DNA from: Candidatus Omnitrophota bacterium
Lineage (GTDB): Bacteria; Omnitrophota; Gorgyraeia; Zapsychrales; Fredricksoniimonadaceae
Direction: 5' to 3'
NCBI GenBank assembly: GCA_021731625.1
Contig: JAKFXC010000016.1
Span: 1 to 45,921 of the forward strand
Length of the DNA stretch: 45,921 nucleotides
The position numbers and the translations under genes are program-made. Position 1 is the first letter of the stretch. Every line of letters starts with the position of its first letter. Positions 11,472 through 19,794 of this stretch are shown one piece after another. The notes under the pieces are model-generated. The model ran no database searches and was not told where the DNA came from. It was given only the letters and a program-made list of their open reading frames with translations.

Positions 11472-12796
11472 TCCCCTACCCTCGCTGCGGTGACTGTTTT
11501 GTGAAAAACCACCACCCGCTCATCCAGCAAAATATGGCGCGAGGCCATCGGCTGTTTTAAAACCACTCCACTTAAGGTACGGCAGCGGCTCAAGGCCACG
11601 TACATCTGCCCGTGGGAAAAGGTGCCGAACCCAATGTCGATGATGACTTTTTCAAACGTCTGGCCCTGGGATTTGTGGATGGTGACAGCCCAGGCCAGCT
11701 TCAAAGGATACTGGGTAAAATACCCGATGATTTTCGAGGAGAGCGATTCCGTAACCTCATCAAAATAATACTGGTAGATCTCCCAAGTGTATTTCTTGAC
11801 ATCCACCCGTTCGCCGTTTTCCAAGTCCACCAGGATGATATCCTCTCCATCGGTGTCCGTAACGACTTTAATCACCACGCCCAGAGAGCCGTTGACCCAG
11901 CGCTTCTCCGAGTCATTGTTTAGCATCATGACCTGGGCGCCAGGCTTGATTTCCAAGGCTTCTGCCGTAGGCAAGGCCTTCATGTCAAACTGCCCGGAGA
12001 CGATGCCGTTGTACGTCGCCGGCCGGCCCGGCAATTCATCTAACTTCTGCACATTGACCTTATCGGCCAAGGCATTGGTGGTGGTCAAGGTGATGTAAAA
12101 TTCTCCCGCCGGCGTTTGATGCTGCGGGAAGTAGCGGGCATTGAGGGCGCTTAAATGGTGCGCGGCCAACACATTGTCGCGCACGGCGTTTAGCAAATGG
12201 ATAAACAGCTCGTCTTTTTGACGGTAAATTTTCTTGAGTTCCATGATCTTCAATTGGATGGCCTCAAAAACCTTGGCGGAAAAGAAAAACGGAGTCGGGT
12301 ACACGGTCTGAAAAATATGCTGCTCGAAACGGTTGACCACCGGCGGGAGCTGAAAAAGATCCCCAAACAAAATCATCTGCACCCCGCCGAAGGGCTTATC
12401 AACGCTGGGGCCATAGAGCCGCAACATCGCATCCACGCAATCCAAAAGATCAGCCCGGACCATGGAGATCTCATCAATGATCAAAGCATCCAATTTCAGA
12501 AACATCTGCCGTTTGCGGCGGCGAATGGGAATGTCCCCGACGCTCTGGGGAGTGATGTCCGGTTTAAATTGAAAAAATGAGTGGATGGTTTGGCCCTGGA
12601 TCTGGATGGCGGAAACGCCGGTGGGGGCCACAACCGCAATGCTTTTCTGGGTTTTGTGGCGGAAATACTGCAGCAAGGTGGATTTGCCGGTCCCAGCCTT
12701 GCCGGTGATAAACACATGGTCTGTGGTGTGCTCCATGGCTTTAAACGCGGCCACGAATTCATCATTAAAATCGAGTTCTTGAAAATTGATGCCCAT
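11468..12796 (-). CDS. PIF1/RecD-like superfamily 1B DNA helicase
   Basis: ATP-dependent 5'-3' DNA helicase of 442 residues. It has Walker A GKAGTGKST (~32-40), a PTGVSA/GQTIHSFF motif typical of PIF1, Walker B IIDEISMV, FGDLFQLPPV, and near the C-terminus TIHKSQGQT followed by YVALSRCR. Its length fits the bacterial PIF1-like group. ATG at 12796 is preceded by GAAGG eight bases upstream and is preferred to a start at 12829. Only 17 bases separate it from the divergent small gene at 12814, so its promoter must lie within that gene. Its stop overlaps the next start as ATGA, an odd pairing of a DNA helicase with an exported transglutaminase-like protein. Confidence 0.93.
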   Translation of the reverse strand: MGINFQELDFNDEFVAAFKAMEHTTDHVFITGKAGTGKSTLLQYFRHKTQKSIAVVAPTGVSAIQIQGQTIHSFFQFKPDITPQSVGDIPIRRRKRQMFLKLDALIIDEISMVRADLLDCVDAMLRLYGPSVDKPFGGVQMILFGDLFQLPPVVNRFEQHIFQTVYPTPFFFSAKVFEAIQLKIMELKKIYRQKDELFIHLLNAVRDNVLAAHHLSALNARYFPQHQTPAGEFYITLTTTNALADKVNVQKLDELPGRPATYNGIVSGQFDMKALPTAEALEIKPGAQVMMLNNDSEKRWVNGSLGVVIKVVTDTDGEDIILVDLENGERVDVKKYTWEIYQYYFDEVTESLSSKIIGYFTQYPLKLAWAVTIHKSQGQTFEKVIIDIGFGTFSHGQMYVALSRCRTLSGVVLKQPMASRHILLDERVVVFHKTVTAARVGE

Positions 12797-12813
12797 TGTG
12801 ATAACCTTCAGGT

Positions 12814-13062
12814 ATGGTTCATCAGCCAATCATAAAAATTTCGTCCATCATCCGCAAGCATCCGCACCATTATATCCTGGTGGATGTGTTTAACGAGGAT
12901 AAAATCACCAATACCCCTTTGCGGGGCCAGCTTTTGGCCTGCAGCCGGAACAAAACAGCCATTTACAAAAAACTGCATACCTATAAAGAATGGCAGAGGC
13001 CCATCTATATTTGCTATACCGACGCGCTGCCGGTCGGCACCAAAGCTGCGCTGTCATCCTAA
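12814..13062 (+). CDS. Small conserved-looking protein, partner of the retropepsin gene
   Basis: An 82-residue protein that I cannot place in a named family. It starts MVHQPIIKISSII and has a compact mixed alpha/beta look (HYILVDVFNED, QRPIYICYTD) with no signal peptide. It lies 12 bp before the retropepsin-like gene on the same strand, suggesting a two-gene unit. The ATG at 12814 is the first possible start, because an in-frame TGA occurs at 12799. It has no good Shine-Dalgarno, so translation may be weak or leaderless. Confidence 0.7.
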   Translation: MVHQPIIKISSIIRKHPHHYILVDVFNEDKITNTPLRGQLLACSRNKTAIYKKLHTYKEWQRPIYICYTDALPVGTKAALSS

Positions 13063-13074
13063 AACCCCATTTCA

Positions 13075-13473
13075 ATGCCATCATTTTATTTTCCTAAAAA
13101 TAAGGGTCTCATCCTGTGCAGCGCCAAAATCTCCGGTCACCACCGCTCCGCATTTTTGCCTCTGGCCCTAGACACCGGTGCCACCAACACCATCATCTCT
13201 TTAAAAACCGCCCAGGCGCTGGGACTTCTCAAGAACCAAAAAAAACAAGTCACCATGGTGATCGCCACATCGGGCGGGAATAAGACCTGCCCGGTCATTG
13301 CCATCCCGGAATTTTCCTGCCTCGGCATCACCAAACGCAACCTGCAAGTCATCTGTTATGATTTGCCTTCCAAACGGCCGGTGGAAGGACTGCTGGGTCT
13401 TAATTTTTTTAAAGGCATGCAGATGGTGATTGATTTTCAAAAAGGCCTGATCACCCTGCATAGGCCGGCTTAA
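13075..13473 (+). CDS. Retropepsin-like single-domain aspartic protease
   Basis: Protein of 132 residues with one pepsin half-fold. The catalytic motif is LALDTGATNTIIS (~30-42), followed by a flap-like stretch (VTMVIATSGG) and a conserved GLLGLNFF near the C-terminus. Such clan AA proteases act as homodimers, each subunit giving one Asp. No signal peptide is seen, so a cytoplasmic role is likely; the substrate is unknown. It follows the 82-residue gene by 12 bp and ends three bases from the convergent menD stop, with no room for a separate terminator. Confidence 0.88.
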   Translation: MPSFYFPKNKGLILCSAKISGHHRSAFLPLALDTGATNTIISLKTAQALGLLKNQKKQVTMVIATSGGNKTCPVIAIPEFSCLGITKRNLQVICYDLPSKRPVEGLLGLNFFKGMQMVIDFQKGLITLHRPA

Positions 13474-13476
13474 AGT

Positions 13477-15219
13477 TTATCGTGCCAGCAGCTCCTGCAA
13501 TTTCCGGTGCACCAAAACATTTTCTTCCCTGCCCGTCATGACTTCGATGATCGTCGCGGTTTTTGATTTGATCGCCTTGGCATAGGCCTTGGCAAAATCC
13601 CTGGCGCTCTGCGGCCGGGCATACTGCAGCTCGAACATGGCTGCGGCATTGGCAAAGGTGGCGGAATGCGGGGTGCCGTAAAATTTTTCAAAAACATCGC
13701 CAAAACCAGCAATGGGCAGGAAAGAAAAAATTCCCCCGCCACCGTTATTGATCACCACCGCCACAAAGGGCTCGTCGATGGCTTTCAAAATGGCCAGCGA
13801 GTTTAAGTCATGCAAGGTGGCCAAATCCCCGATCATGAGGGTCACCGGTTTCTTTAGGCCGCGGGCAAACCCGGCGGCCGCAGCGATGGTACCGTCGATG
13901 CCGCTGGCCCCGCGGTTGCCGGCAACCTGCACGGCCGGACCCTTATAATCCGCATACATATCAGCCTCCCGCACGGGCAAACTATTGGCCAAGAATAACC
14001 CAGAACCCTTGGGAAGCATTTGCGACACCAGCCGGGCCAGACGCGGCTCACATAAACGTTCATCGTCTATAAAAAATTTCTCGATGGCCGCATCCGCCAT
14101 GTCATTCGCTTTGACTAAACTCTTGTATAGGGCCCCTGCCGGCCGGCCTTTGAGCTGCGGCCCAACTTGTTCACAAAACTGGGCCGGCGCGCATTCGAGG
14201 CGCAGGGAAACTTTATGCAATGGGTCAGCCCGCAAGGCGTGGTTGAGCGCGGTGATGTATTCCGTCGGTGCTTTGCGTTCGACGAAATCATAAAACCGCT
14301 TGGACGTCAGGCGGCCGCCGAAATGGACGATGCCATCCACGGTGATCTTGGCTTGGGCCTTCGATGAACTTAAGATTTGGTCAAAATAATGGATAATCCC
14401 CTCTTGTGAATGACCCAAGCGTAACCCCGAGGACACGTCGGGAAATACCGGCCAATGCAAACGGCGGGCGAACCCCAGAATTTGGGCGGCCTCGGCTTCT
14501 CCGCTCAGTTTCCCCACCGCAATAATCCCGTTCTTAATCGCATCGATGCGCTGCACGATGGGTGCGGGGTCAAAAATGGGAGCGCCTTCAAAATTGGTGA
14601 CATAGGTGGTGTAAGGAGTTTTGCTTTTCTGCCAGCGCGTGATGCCGCCCAAATATGTTCCCCAGGGGGTTGCCGTTGGTGTGGGTGCCAGAGGCTCACG
14701 ATACATGCAGTTTAAATGCACCACGCCTCGATTGCGCACGGACTGATAGAACGCCTGGTCTATGGTCGTCAAGACAAATTCCGGCTTGATGGATAGATCA
14801 GGACATGGCATATCGCAGTGCCACAGGGCATATTTGCCAAACATGTGCACCTGATCAATGGTCTGCACCGCACCGGTTTGCCGAAGCTCCGGCGGCCGGT
14901 CCGCGGTCAGGACAATGAGCGGAATCTTTTTCTTAGAGGCCTCAACGACCGCCGGCAAAAAATTCGCCACGGCCGTTCCCGACGTGCAAATGATCACCGC
15001 CGGCTTTTTGGCCGCCATCACATAACCCAAGGCATGAAACGCCAGGCCCCGCTCATCAAAATGGACCATGGATTGGGCTTTCGCATGGCGGGCCACTGCC
15101 ACCGTCAAGGGGGACGAACGCGAACCGGGGGCAATACAAAAATACTCCACACCGTTACGGATAAGTTCCTCAACCATCAAGGATCCCCAACAGTGATTGA
15201 GATTAGGATATTTATGCAT
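13477..15219 (-). CDS. menD: MenD, SEPHCHC synthase (menaquinone synthesis)
   Basis: Thiamine-diphosphate enzyme joining isochorismate and 2-oxoglutarate, giving SEPHCHC. At 580 residues it has the usual length. The N-terminal domain shows CIAPGSRSSPL and the cofactor-activating Glu56 in VHFDERGLAF, then ICTSGTAVANF and LTADRPPELR. The C-terminal domain carries the diphosphate/Mg motif region IGDLATLHDLNSL followed by VINNGGGGIFSFLP. It is the last gene of the trp/men run, separated from menF by 167 bp filled almost entirely by a long palindrome, so its expression may be uncoupled from that of menF. Confidence 0.97.
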   Translation of the reverse strand: MHKYPNLNHCWGSLMVEELIRNGVEYFCIAPGSRSSPLTVAVARHAKAQSMVHFDERGLAFHALGYVMAAKKPAVIICTSGTAVANFLPAVVEASKKKIPLIVLTADRPPELRQTGAVQTIDQVHMFGKYALWHCDMPCPDLSIKPEFVLTTIDQAFYQSVRNRGVVHLNCMYREPLAPTPTATPWGTYLGGITRWQKSKTPYTTYVTNFEGAPIFDPAPIVQRIDAIKNGIIAVGKLSGEAEAAQILGFARRLHWPVFPDVSSGLRLGHSQEGIIHYFDQILSSSKAQAKITVDGIVHFGGRLTSKRFYDFVERKAPTEYITALNHALRADPLHKVSLRLECAPAQFCEQVGPQLKGRPAGALYKSLVKANDMADAAIEKFFIDDERLCEPRLARLVSQMLPKGSGLFLANSLPVREADMYADYKGPAVQVAGNRGASGIDGTIAAAAGFARGLKKPVTLMIGDLATLHDLNSLAILKAIDEPFVAVVINNGGGGIFSFLPIAGFGDVFEKFYGTPHSATFANAAAMFELQYARPQSARDFAKAYAKAIKSKTATIIEVMTGREENVLVHRKLQELLAR

Positions 15220-15227
15220 GATTAGAT

Positions 15228-15390
15228 GTAGCTAATTTCGGTAGCAATTTTTAAGGCGACTGTGGTCCCGCCAATCTACGACACCGATTCAGAAACACAG
15301 CCCCGAAGGGGCGTTGTGTTTCTGGACATAGAGTGAAGATTGGCGGAAAAAGACCACCGGAGCCGTAAAATTGCTACCGAAGTTAGCTAC
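15228..15390. repeat. 163-bp nested inverted repeat between menF and menD
   Basis: The outer arms (15228-15277 and 15337-15390) are near-perfect reverse complements. Both ends read GTAGCTAA and continue as TTCGGTAGCAATTTT, and the inner ends match over CCGCCAATCT; a few mismatches and a five-base insertion separate them. Inside is a second hairpin, 15290-15324, with arms CAGAAACACA and TGTGTTTCTG and a GCCCC-GAA-GGGGC top. The right arm includes the menF stop codon. It could be a MITE-like mobile palindrome, a structured RNA or an attenuator. No open reading frame lies inside. Confidence 0.85.
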
Positions 15391-16718
15391 CCTCTTTGTT
15401 TGCCTATTATCTTAATAAAATTGCCAATCTTATTCTCAACTTCCAACCACTCGTCAGTAGCATTTGATCCGGCCACAATCCCTGCACCGGCGAAGACGGA
15501 TAATTTTTTTCCTTGCACTAACCCTGAGCGTATGCCAACCACAAATTCCACCCAATCCAGGCCCACGTATCCCAAAGGGCCGGCATACCAGCCGCGGCCG
15601 AATGGCTCCAGGCGGCGGATCATGGGCAATGCCAAATCGCGGGGCGCCCCGCCGACCGCCGGGGTGGGGTGCAATGATTGTAAAACATCTTCATCGCTCA
15701 CGCCATCTTTTAAATGACCCTCAAACTCTGTGTTGAGATGATGGCCGTTGGACAGAGTGACCACCTGCGGACCCGAAGCTATGTTTAACCCATGGCACAA
15801 GGGCCTTAGAGCGGCAGCAATCGCCTCGACCACAATTTGATGTTCATGGCGGTCTTTGGCCGACTTAAGCAAAGCCTGCGCGGAAAAAGAAGGTGGTTTA
15901 GTACCGGCTAGGGCTTGGGTGCGCACGTGCGTTCCCCGGCGCTGATACACCCGCTCCGGAGACGCTCCCAGGAATACCGCCGGGCCAAACTGAAAGGCAA
16001 AATGATAGCTGTCCGGGGTCACCTTTTTTAACGTCTTGAGCATCGCCCAGGGGTTGAGTGGCTGCCGGAATAAAAAATCGGTTCTGCGGGCCAGCACCAC
16101 TTTAGAACATTGTCCCTGCCGTATCTTCCGAAGAACATCGTCCACGGATTCTTGCCAGACCACCTGGGCGGGACTATCTCGACGAGAATGCAACGGGGAT
16201 TGGAAATTTTTATCAAACTTCGGAATAGTCAGACCGGCCAAGTCTTTCAACAGCCGTTTTTTATCAACAGGCCCCAGCAAATTGCAACTAAAAATCATCT
16301 TCCGACCATCGCGCGCCAATTCAAACCGCGGCAAGACAAATCGCCAGGTGCCAAAACTATGCCATTCCCGGTCACGACGCAAATGGTCAAAGCAAAACCC
16401 GCCGTACCATTGCAAATAGGGATATTGCGGGGTCAAATGCCGGCGCAGCTGCTGGAATATTTTCGCGTATGCCGGCTTACCCTGGCCTTGCAGGCCCAAC
16501 GCCTCACCCACCCCGGCAATCGCGGCGCTGTCGTCCTGATTGGCGCCGAAAATTTTAACACTCGACTTTTGCGCCGATAACCAGCGAATTTGATCCACCG
16601 GCTCAATTTTGAGTTCAATGCGGACAATGCTGCCGGCGGGGCGGTAAGACCGAATGGCCTGCGCCATGAGCGCCTTGGCCGCATCGTAGGAACATAAGGG
16701 ATTATTTTTCGCCGACAT
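15387..16718 (-). CDS. menF: Isochorismate synthase MenF
   Basis: Converts chorismate to isochorismate, the first committed menaquinone step. It has 443 residues with the chorismate-binding fold in the C-terminal ~260 residues. Key stretches are KVVLARR, FLGASPERVYQR, ALAGTKP, LHPTPAVGGAPRD, GPLGYVG and FAGAGIVAGS. The LHPTPAVGG segment and the adjacent menD favour isochorismate synthase over TrpE or PabB. The start overlaps menG by 17 bp. The stop lies inside the 163-bp palindrome. Confidence 0.94.
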   Translation of the reverse strand: MSAKNNPLCSYDAAKALMAQAIRSYRPAGSIVRIELKIEPVDQIRWLSAQKSSVKIFGANQDDSAAIAGVGEALGLQGQGKPAYAKIFQQLRRHLTPQYPYLQWYGGFCFDHLRRDREWHSFGTWRFVLPRFELARDGRKMIFSCNLLGPVDKKRLLKDLAGLTIPKFDKNFQSPLHSRRDSPAQVVWQESVDDVLRKIRQGQCSKVVLARRTDFLFRQPLNPWAMLKTLKKVTPDSYHFAFQFGPAVFLGASPERVYQRRGTHVRTQALAGTKPPSFSAQALLKSAKDRHEHQIVVEAIAAALRPLCHGLNIASGPQVVTLSNGHHLNTEFEGHLKDGVSDEDVLQSLHPTPAVGGAPRDLALPMIRRLEPFGRGWYAGPLGYVGLDWVEFVVGIRSGLVQGKKLSVFAGAGIVAGSNATDEWLEVENKIGNFIKIIGKQRG

Positions 16719-17415
16719 AAATCGTGGCCGCGCCGCCCATCAGCGGATAGGATTGCACGTTAATCAATCCGAATTGTTTTAGGATTTTGCAGAAGCGATC
16801 CCCCGAGGGGAACGATTGAATGGTTTGGGACAAATACCGGTAGGCCCGTCCATGCCCGGAAAACAAAAAACCCATGAGCGGAACAAAGGTGTTGATATAC
16901 AGCCAATGGCCGGCCAACAAAAGCGGATGCGTGGGTTTGGACGATTCCAGGATGAGAACCCGGCCGCCCTTTTTGCTGACCCGGTACATTTCCAGCAAAC
17001 AAAGCCGCAGATCAGGGACATTGCGGATGCCGAAGGCAATGCTGACACAGTCAAAACTCTCGTCTAAAAACTGCAAGGCCTGGGCATCGCCGGCCTGAAG
17101 GATGATTTTATCGGACAACCCGGCGGCGCTGATCTTTGCGCGTCCAATGAGCAGCATGCGATGGGCCAAATCAACCCCCACGCCCTGGGTCACCGCGGGG
17201 TTATTTTTGGCCAGGGCAATTAAAACATCGGCGGTGCCGCACGCCAAGTCGAGCACATGAATGCTGTTTCCCGACGGAAGGTATTCTCTAAGTCTTTGCC
17301 GCCACTTGGTGTCTTGCCCCAGGGACAATATGCGGTTTAAAAAATCATACCGGCCGGCAATGGCATCAAACATCCGGGGAGAGTCGCTCTTAGACAGAAT
17401 GAAGTTTTCTCTCAT
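16702..17415 (-). CDS. menG: Demethylmenaquinone methyltransferase (UbiE/MenG)
   Basis: SAM-dependent methyltransferase for the final step of menaquinone synthesis, 237 residues. MFDAIAGRYDFLNRILS is the family opening, followed by the SAM motif I LDLACGTAD, IILQAGDAQAL, SIAFGIRNVPD and GGRVLILE. The C-terminal region has FLFSGHGRAYRYLSQT. ATG at 17415 is used; a longer frame begins with TTG at 17430. It overlaps the upstream HAD-like gene by 26 bp and menF downstream by 17 bp, so the men genes are tightly coupled to the trp genes. Confidence 0.94.
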   Translation of the reverse strand: MRENFILSKSDSPRMFDAIAGRYDFLNRILSLGQDTKWRQRLREYLPSGNSIHVLDLACGTADVLIALAKNNPAVTQGVGVDLAHRMLLIGRAKISAAGLSDKIILQAGDAQALQFLDESFDCVSIAFGIRNVPDLRLCLLEMYRVSKKGGRVLILESSKPTHPLLLAGHWLYINTFVPLMGFLFSGHGRAYRYLSQTIQSFPSGDRFCKILKQFGLINVQSYPLMGGAATIYVGEK

Positions 17416-18370
17416 GCATCCATTTCTCAAAAAATATTTTGGAATCGGACAGACTTTTTACCAAAATGCTGCGCTTCTGGCCCACGGCCTCAAAGGCCGG
17501 GTGATCGTTTCCGCCTTCGCTGGGATCGTCGCCGACATACACCAGGTCAAACTCTGCAGCTAGATTGTTACCTGACTCCTGCAATGCGCGTTCCCTATAG
17601 TCCTTGAGGTACAATGCTTTTCCAGTCTTGGATATGGCTGCCACGTCTGCGCCCCCGTTGGCGGAAAGCAAAATGCGCGGATACACCTCGTTGGGAAGCT
17701 CGGGAATGACCCGGGCAAACGTGCGCAGCAAATCATTTCCGGAAATGAGCATCCATACGCCGCCGGCCCGCAGATAGGCCAATAATGCCGCGAACACCGG
17801 GCTATCTTTAAGCAAAGGCAAGTGGTTTAACTGGGGGCCGCCGTACACGGTCCCGTCTCCATCGGTGGCAATCAGGGTTGGCCTGCGGCGGCTGTCAACC
17901 AACGGCCCCGGCGCATAGGACATTTGATCCAAGACTTGGCCCCAATTGGAACACACATAACGGATAGGCAAACCTTTATGCACGCCGGTGCGGTTAAATT
18001 CAAACGATGAAGTCCCCGCCACCCGAGCCTCCACCGCGTAAGCGCGCCGAAGGATTTCTTTGCGTACGACAGAGACGGCTTCGGTGCGGTGTTCTCCCCA
18101 GATGCCTTTTGCCGCCACTTGGGCCGCACCCTGTGGGCCGCCCGCCCGCAATTCAATGCGCACCGGGAACTGGTGCGCGGTGTCCAGGCCGGATCCGTTT
18201 TCCACCAGCTTTTCCTGAGAGTACTGCCCTGGGTTCTTGTGAAAATCAACAATAGCTTCCCTGGCCTCACCCGTAAACGTCTTTGGATCGGCATTGCCTA
18301 AGAATAATAGGATCTGGTGGGCTGATAAATGCACCAGGTCTTTGACTTCTTTGGCGTTAAGGTAGGTCAT
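17390..18370 (-). CDS. HAD-like hydrolase between trp and men genes
   Basis: A 326-residue protein of unassigned function. The C-terminal half (~160-326) is HAD-like: motif I IATDGDGTVYG with the DxDGT pattern, motif II in LISGND, and motif IV VYVGDDPSEGGNDHPAF with acidic metal ligands, so phosphatase-type catalysis is plausible. The N-terminal ~155 residues (KEILRRAYAVEARVAGTSSFEFN) are not recognised and may set substrate choice. It overlaps trpF by 14 bp and menG by 26 bp, so it is embedded in the operon. A role as a missing phosphatase for a pathway intermediate is only a guess. Confidence 0.85.
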   Translation of the reverse strand: MTYLNAKEVKDLVHLSAHQILLFLGNADPKTFTGEAREAIVDFHKNPGQYSQEKLVENGSGLDTAHQFPVRIELRAGGPQGAAQVAAKGIWGEHRTEAVSVVRKEILRRAYAVEARVAGTSSFEFNRTGVHKGLPIRYVCSNWGQVLDQMSYAPGPLVDSRRRPTLIATDGDGTVYGGPQLNHLPLLKDSPVFAALLAYLRAGGVWMLISGNDLLRTFARVIPELPNEVYPRILLSANGGADVAAISKTGKALYLKDYRERALQESGNNLAAEFDLVYVGDDPSEGGNDHPAFEAVGQKRSILVKSLSDSKIFFEKWMHERKLHSV

Positions 18371-19013
18371 GAGATTTAACTTGCGGTCCTGAGATGTAAC
18401 TGACCACGTCGATAAAATCTTTCATTTTACGGGCATCTTTTTTGCCGGGACTTTCTTCAATAGAACTGTTCACATCGACCGCATATGGCTTCAACCCATT
18501 GACCGCATCGATCACATTCTGGTTGTTTAACCCCCCGGATAAAATGAGCGGCACTTCCTGAGATTTGAGCGGCAGCAACAGGCGCCAATCAAAACTCTGG
18601 CCGGTGCCGCCGTAGAGGTCCTGACTAGCGGTATCAAACAAGAATGCATCCACCTTATATCCTTTCACATCATCAGGACCGAATTTCTCGGACACCCGGA
18701 AGGCCTTGATCACTCTGGTTTTGTCCCGGCGCAGGCGGTTGCAAAAATGCGCATCTTCGTCCCCGTGCAATTGCACCACCCTCAGTCCGCAATGGCCGAT
18801 GATGTCCCGCATGGCCCCAAAATTGTGGTTAACAAAAACACCGACGGGTGTGATAAAGGGCGGCAGGGTTTCAATGATCATCTTCGCTTTGAATGGTGAA
18901 ATAAACCGCGGGCTCTTTTTATAAAAAATAAACCCTAACGCCCAAGCGCCCAAGCGGGCGGCTTTTTGGGCATCCGCGGCATTGGTGATGCCGCACACTT
19001 TAACTCTGACCAT
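18357..19013 (-). CDS. trpF: Phosphoribosylanthranilate isomerase TrpF
   Basis: Isomerises phosphoribosylanthranilate to CdRP in tryptophan synthesis. The TIM barrel is of usual size at 218 residues. It shows the N-terminal VKVCGITN with the catalytic Cys, GFIFYKKSPRFI, VGVFVN, VQLHGDED, FLFDT, LILSGGLN and YAVDVNSSIEESPGKKD. It overlaps trpC by 14 bp upstream and the HAD-like gene by 14 bp downstream. Confidence 0.97.
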   Translation of the reverse strand: MVRVKVCGITNAADAQKAARLGAWALGFIFYKKSPRFISPFKAKMIIETLPPFITPVGVFVNHNFGAMRDIIGHCGLRVVQLHGDEDAHFCNRLRRDKTRVIKAFRVSEKFGPDDVKGYKVDAFLFDTASQDLYGGTGQSFDWRLLLPLKSQEVPLILSGGLNNQNVIDAVNGLKPYAVDVNSSIEESPGKKDARKMKDFIDVVSYISGPQVKSHDLP

Positions 19014-19794
19014 GCATAACTCCTCGTATTTTGGCGCCGATGTCGTCGGAACGCATAAAGGTCTCGCCGATTAATACCGCATGCGCCCCGGCATCGCGCA
19101 CGCGCTTAACGTCCTCATGGGTGCGGATGCCGCTTTCCGCCACAATGACCTTGGAGGATGGGATGCGCGGGATCAACCGTAGGCAATTTTTAATGTCCAC
19201 CGCTAAACTGCGCAAGTCCCGATTATTGACGCCGATAATTTCTGCCCCGGCGTTGATGGCCCCGTCCAATTCCTTCTCGTCATGCACTTCCACCAAGCAA
19301 TCCAATCCCAGACGGTAAGCGCAGGCCATCAATTCTTTTAATTCTTTTTTGGCGTGCATAGCCACAATGAGCAGCACCGCCGAGGCGCCGCAAAAGGCCC
19401 CTTCGTAAATTTGATACTCATGCACGATAAAATCTTTCATGAGGGTTGGAACGCTCAAATCCTCGCTGATTCTTCTTAAATAGGCCGGTTTTCCTAAAAA
19501 ATATTTCTCCTCGGTGAGCACCGAAATGGCCGCGGCACCTTCTTTGACATAAATCTTGGCGATCTGCATGGCATTAAAATCTTCCCGGATGAGCCCGGCG
19601 GAAGGCGATGCTTTCTTCACCTCCGCAATCAAGTTGATACCTCCTTTTTGGGATATGGCATCTTTAAATAGGTGGTATCGATTCTGCCCTTTGGGGCGCA
19701 TATTTTTTTTCAAATTTTCATAATAGGCAGTCTTGGGTTTGAGAGCAGCTTTCTTTTCCTTGGCGATGGTCTCTAAAAAATTATTTTCCGGCAC
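19000..19794 (-). CDS. trpC: Indole-3-glycerol-phosphate synthase TrpC
   Basis: Closes the indole ring from CdRP. It has 264 residues, a monofunctional TrpC not fused to TrpF. Motifs include LIAEVKKASPSAGLI with the catalytic Lys, ISVLTEEKYFLG, PTLMKDFIVHEYQ, LVEVHDEKEL, IGVNNRDLRSL, VAESGIRT and AVLIGETFMR. It overlaps trpD by 14 bp. Confidence 0.97.
   Translation of the reverse strand: MPENNFLETIAKEKKAALKPKTAYYENLKKNMRPKGQNRYHLFKDAISQKGGINLIAEVKKASPSAGLIREDFNAMQIAKIYVKEGAAAISVLTEEKYFLGKPAYLRRISEDLSVPTLMKDFIVHEYQIYEGAFCGASAVLLIVAMHAKKELKELMACAYRLGLDCLVEVHDEKELDGAINAGAEIIGVNNRDLRSLAVDIKNCLRLIPRIPSSKVIVAESGIRTHEDVKRVRDAGAHAVLIGETFMRSDDIGAKIRGVMHGQS

Noticed and set aside
15387-16718. Chorismate-binding protein as TrpE
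   Set aside because: LHPTPAVGG and the neighbouring menD fit isochorismate synthase; TrpE signature stretches are absent.
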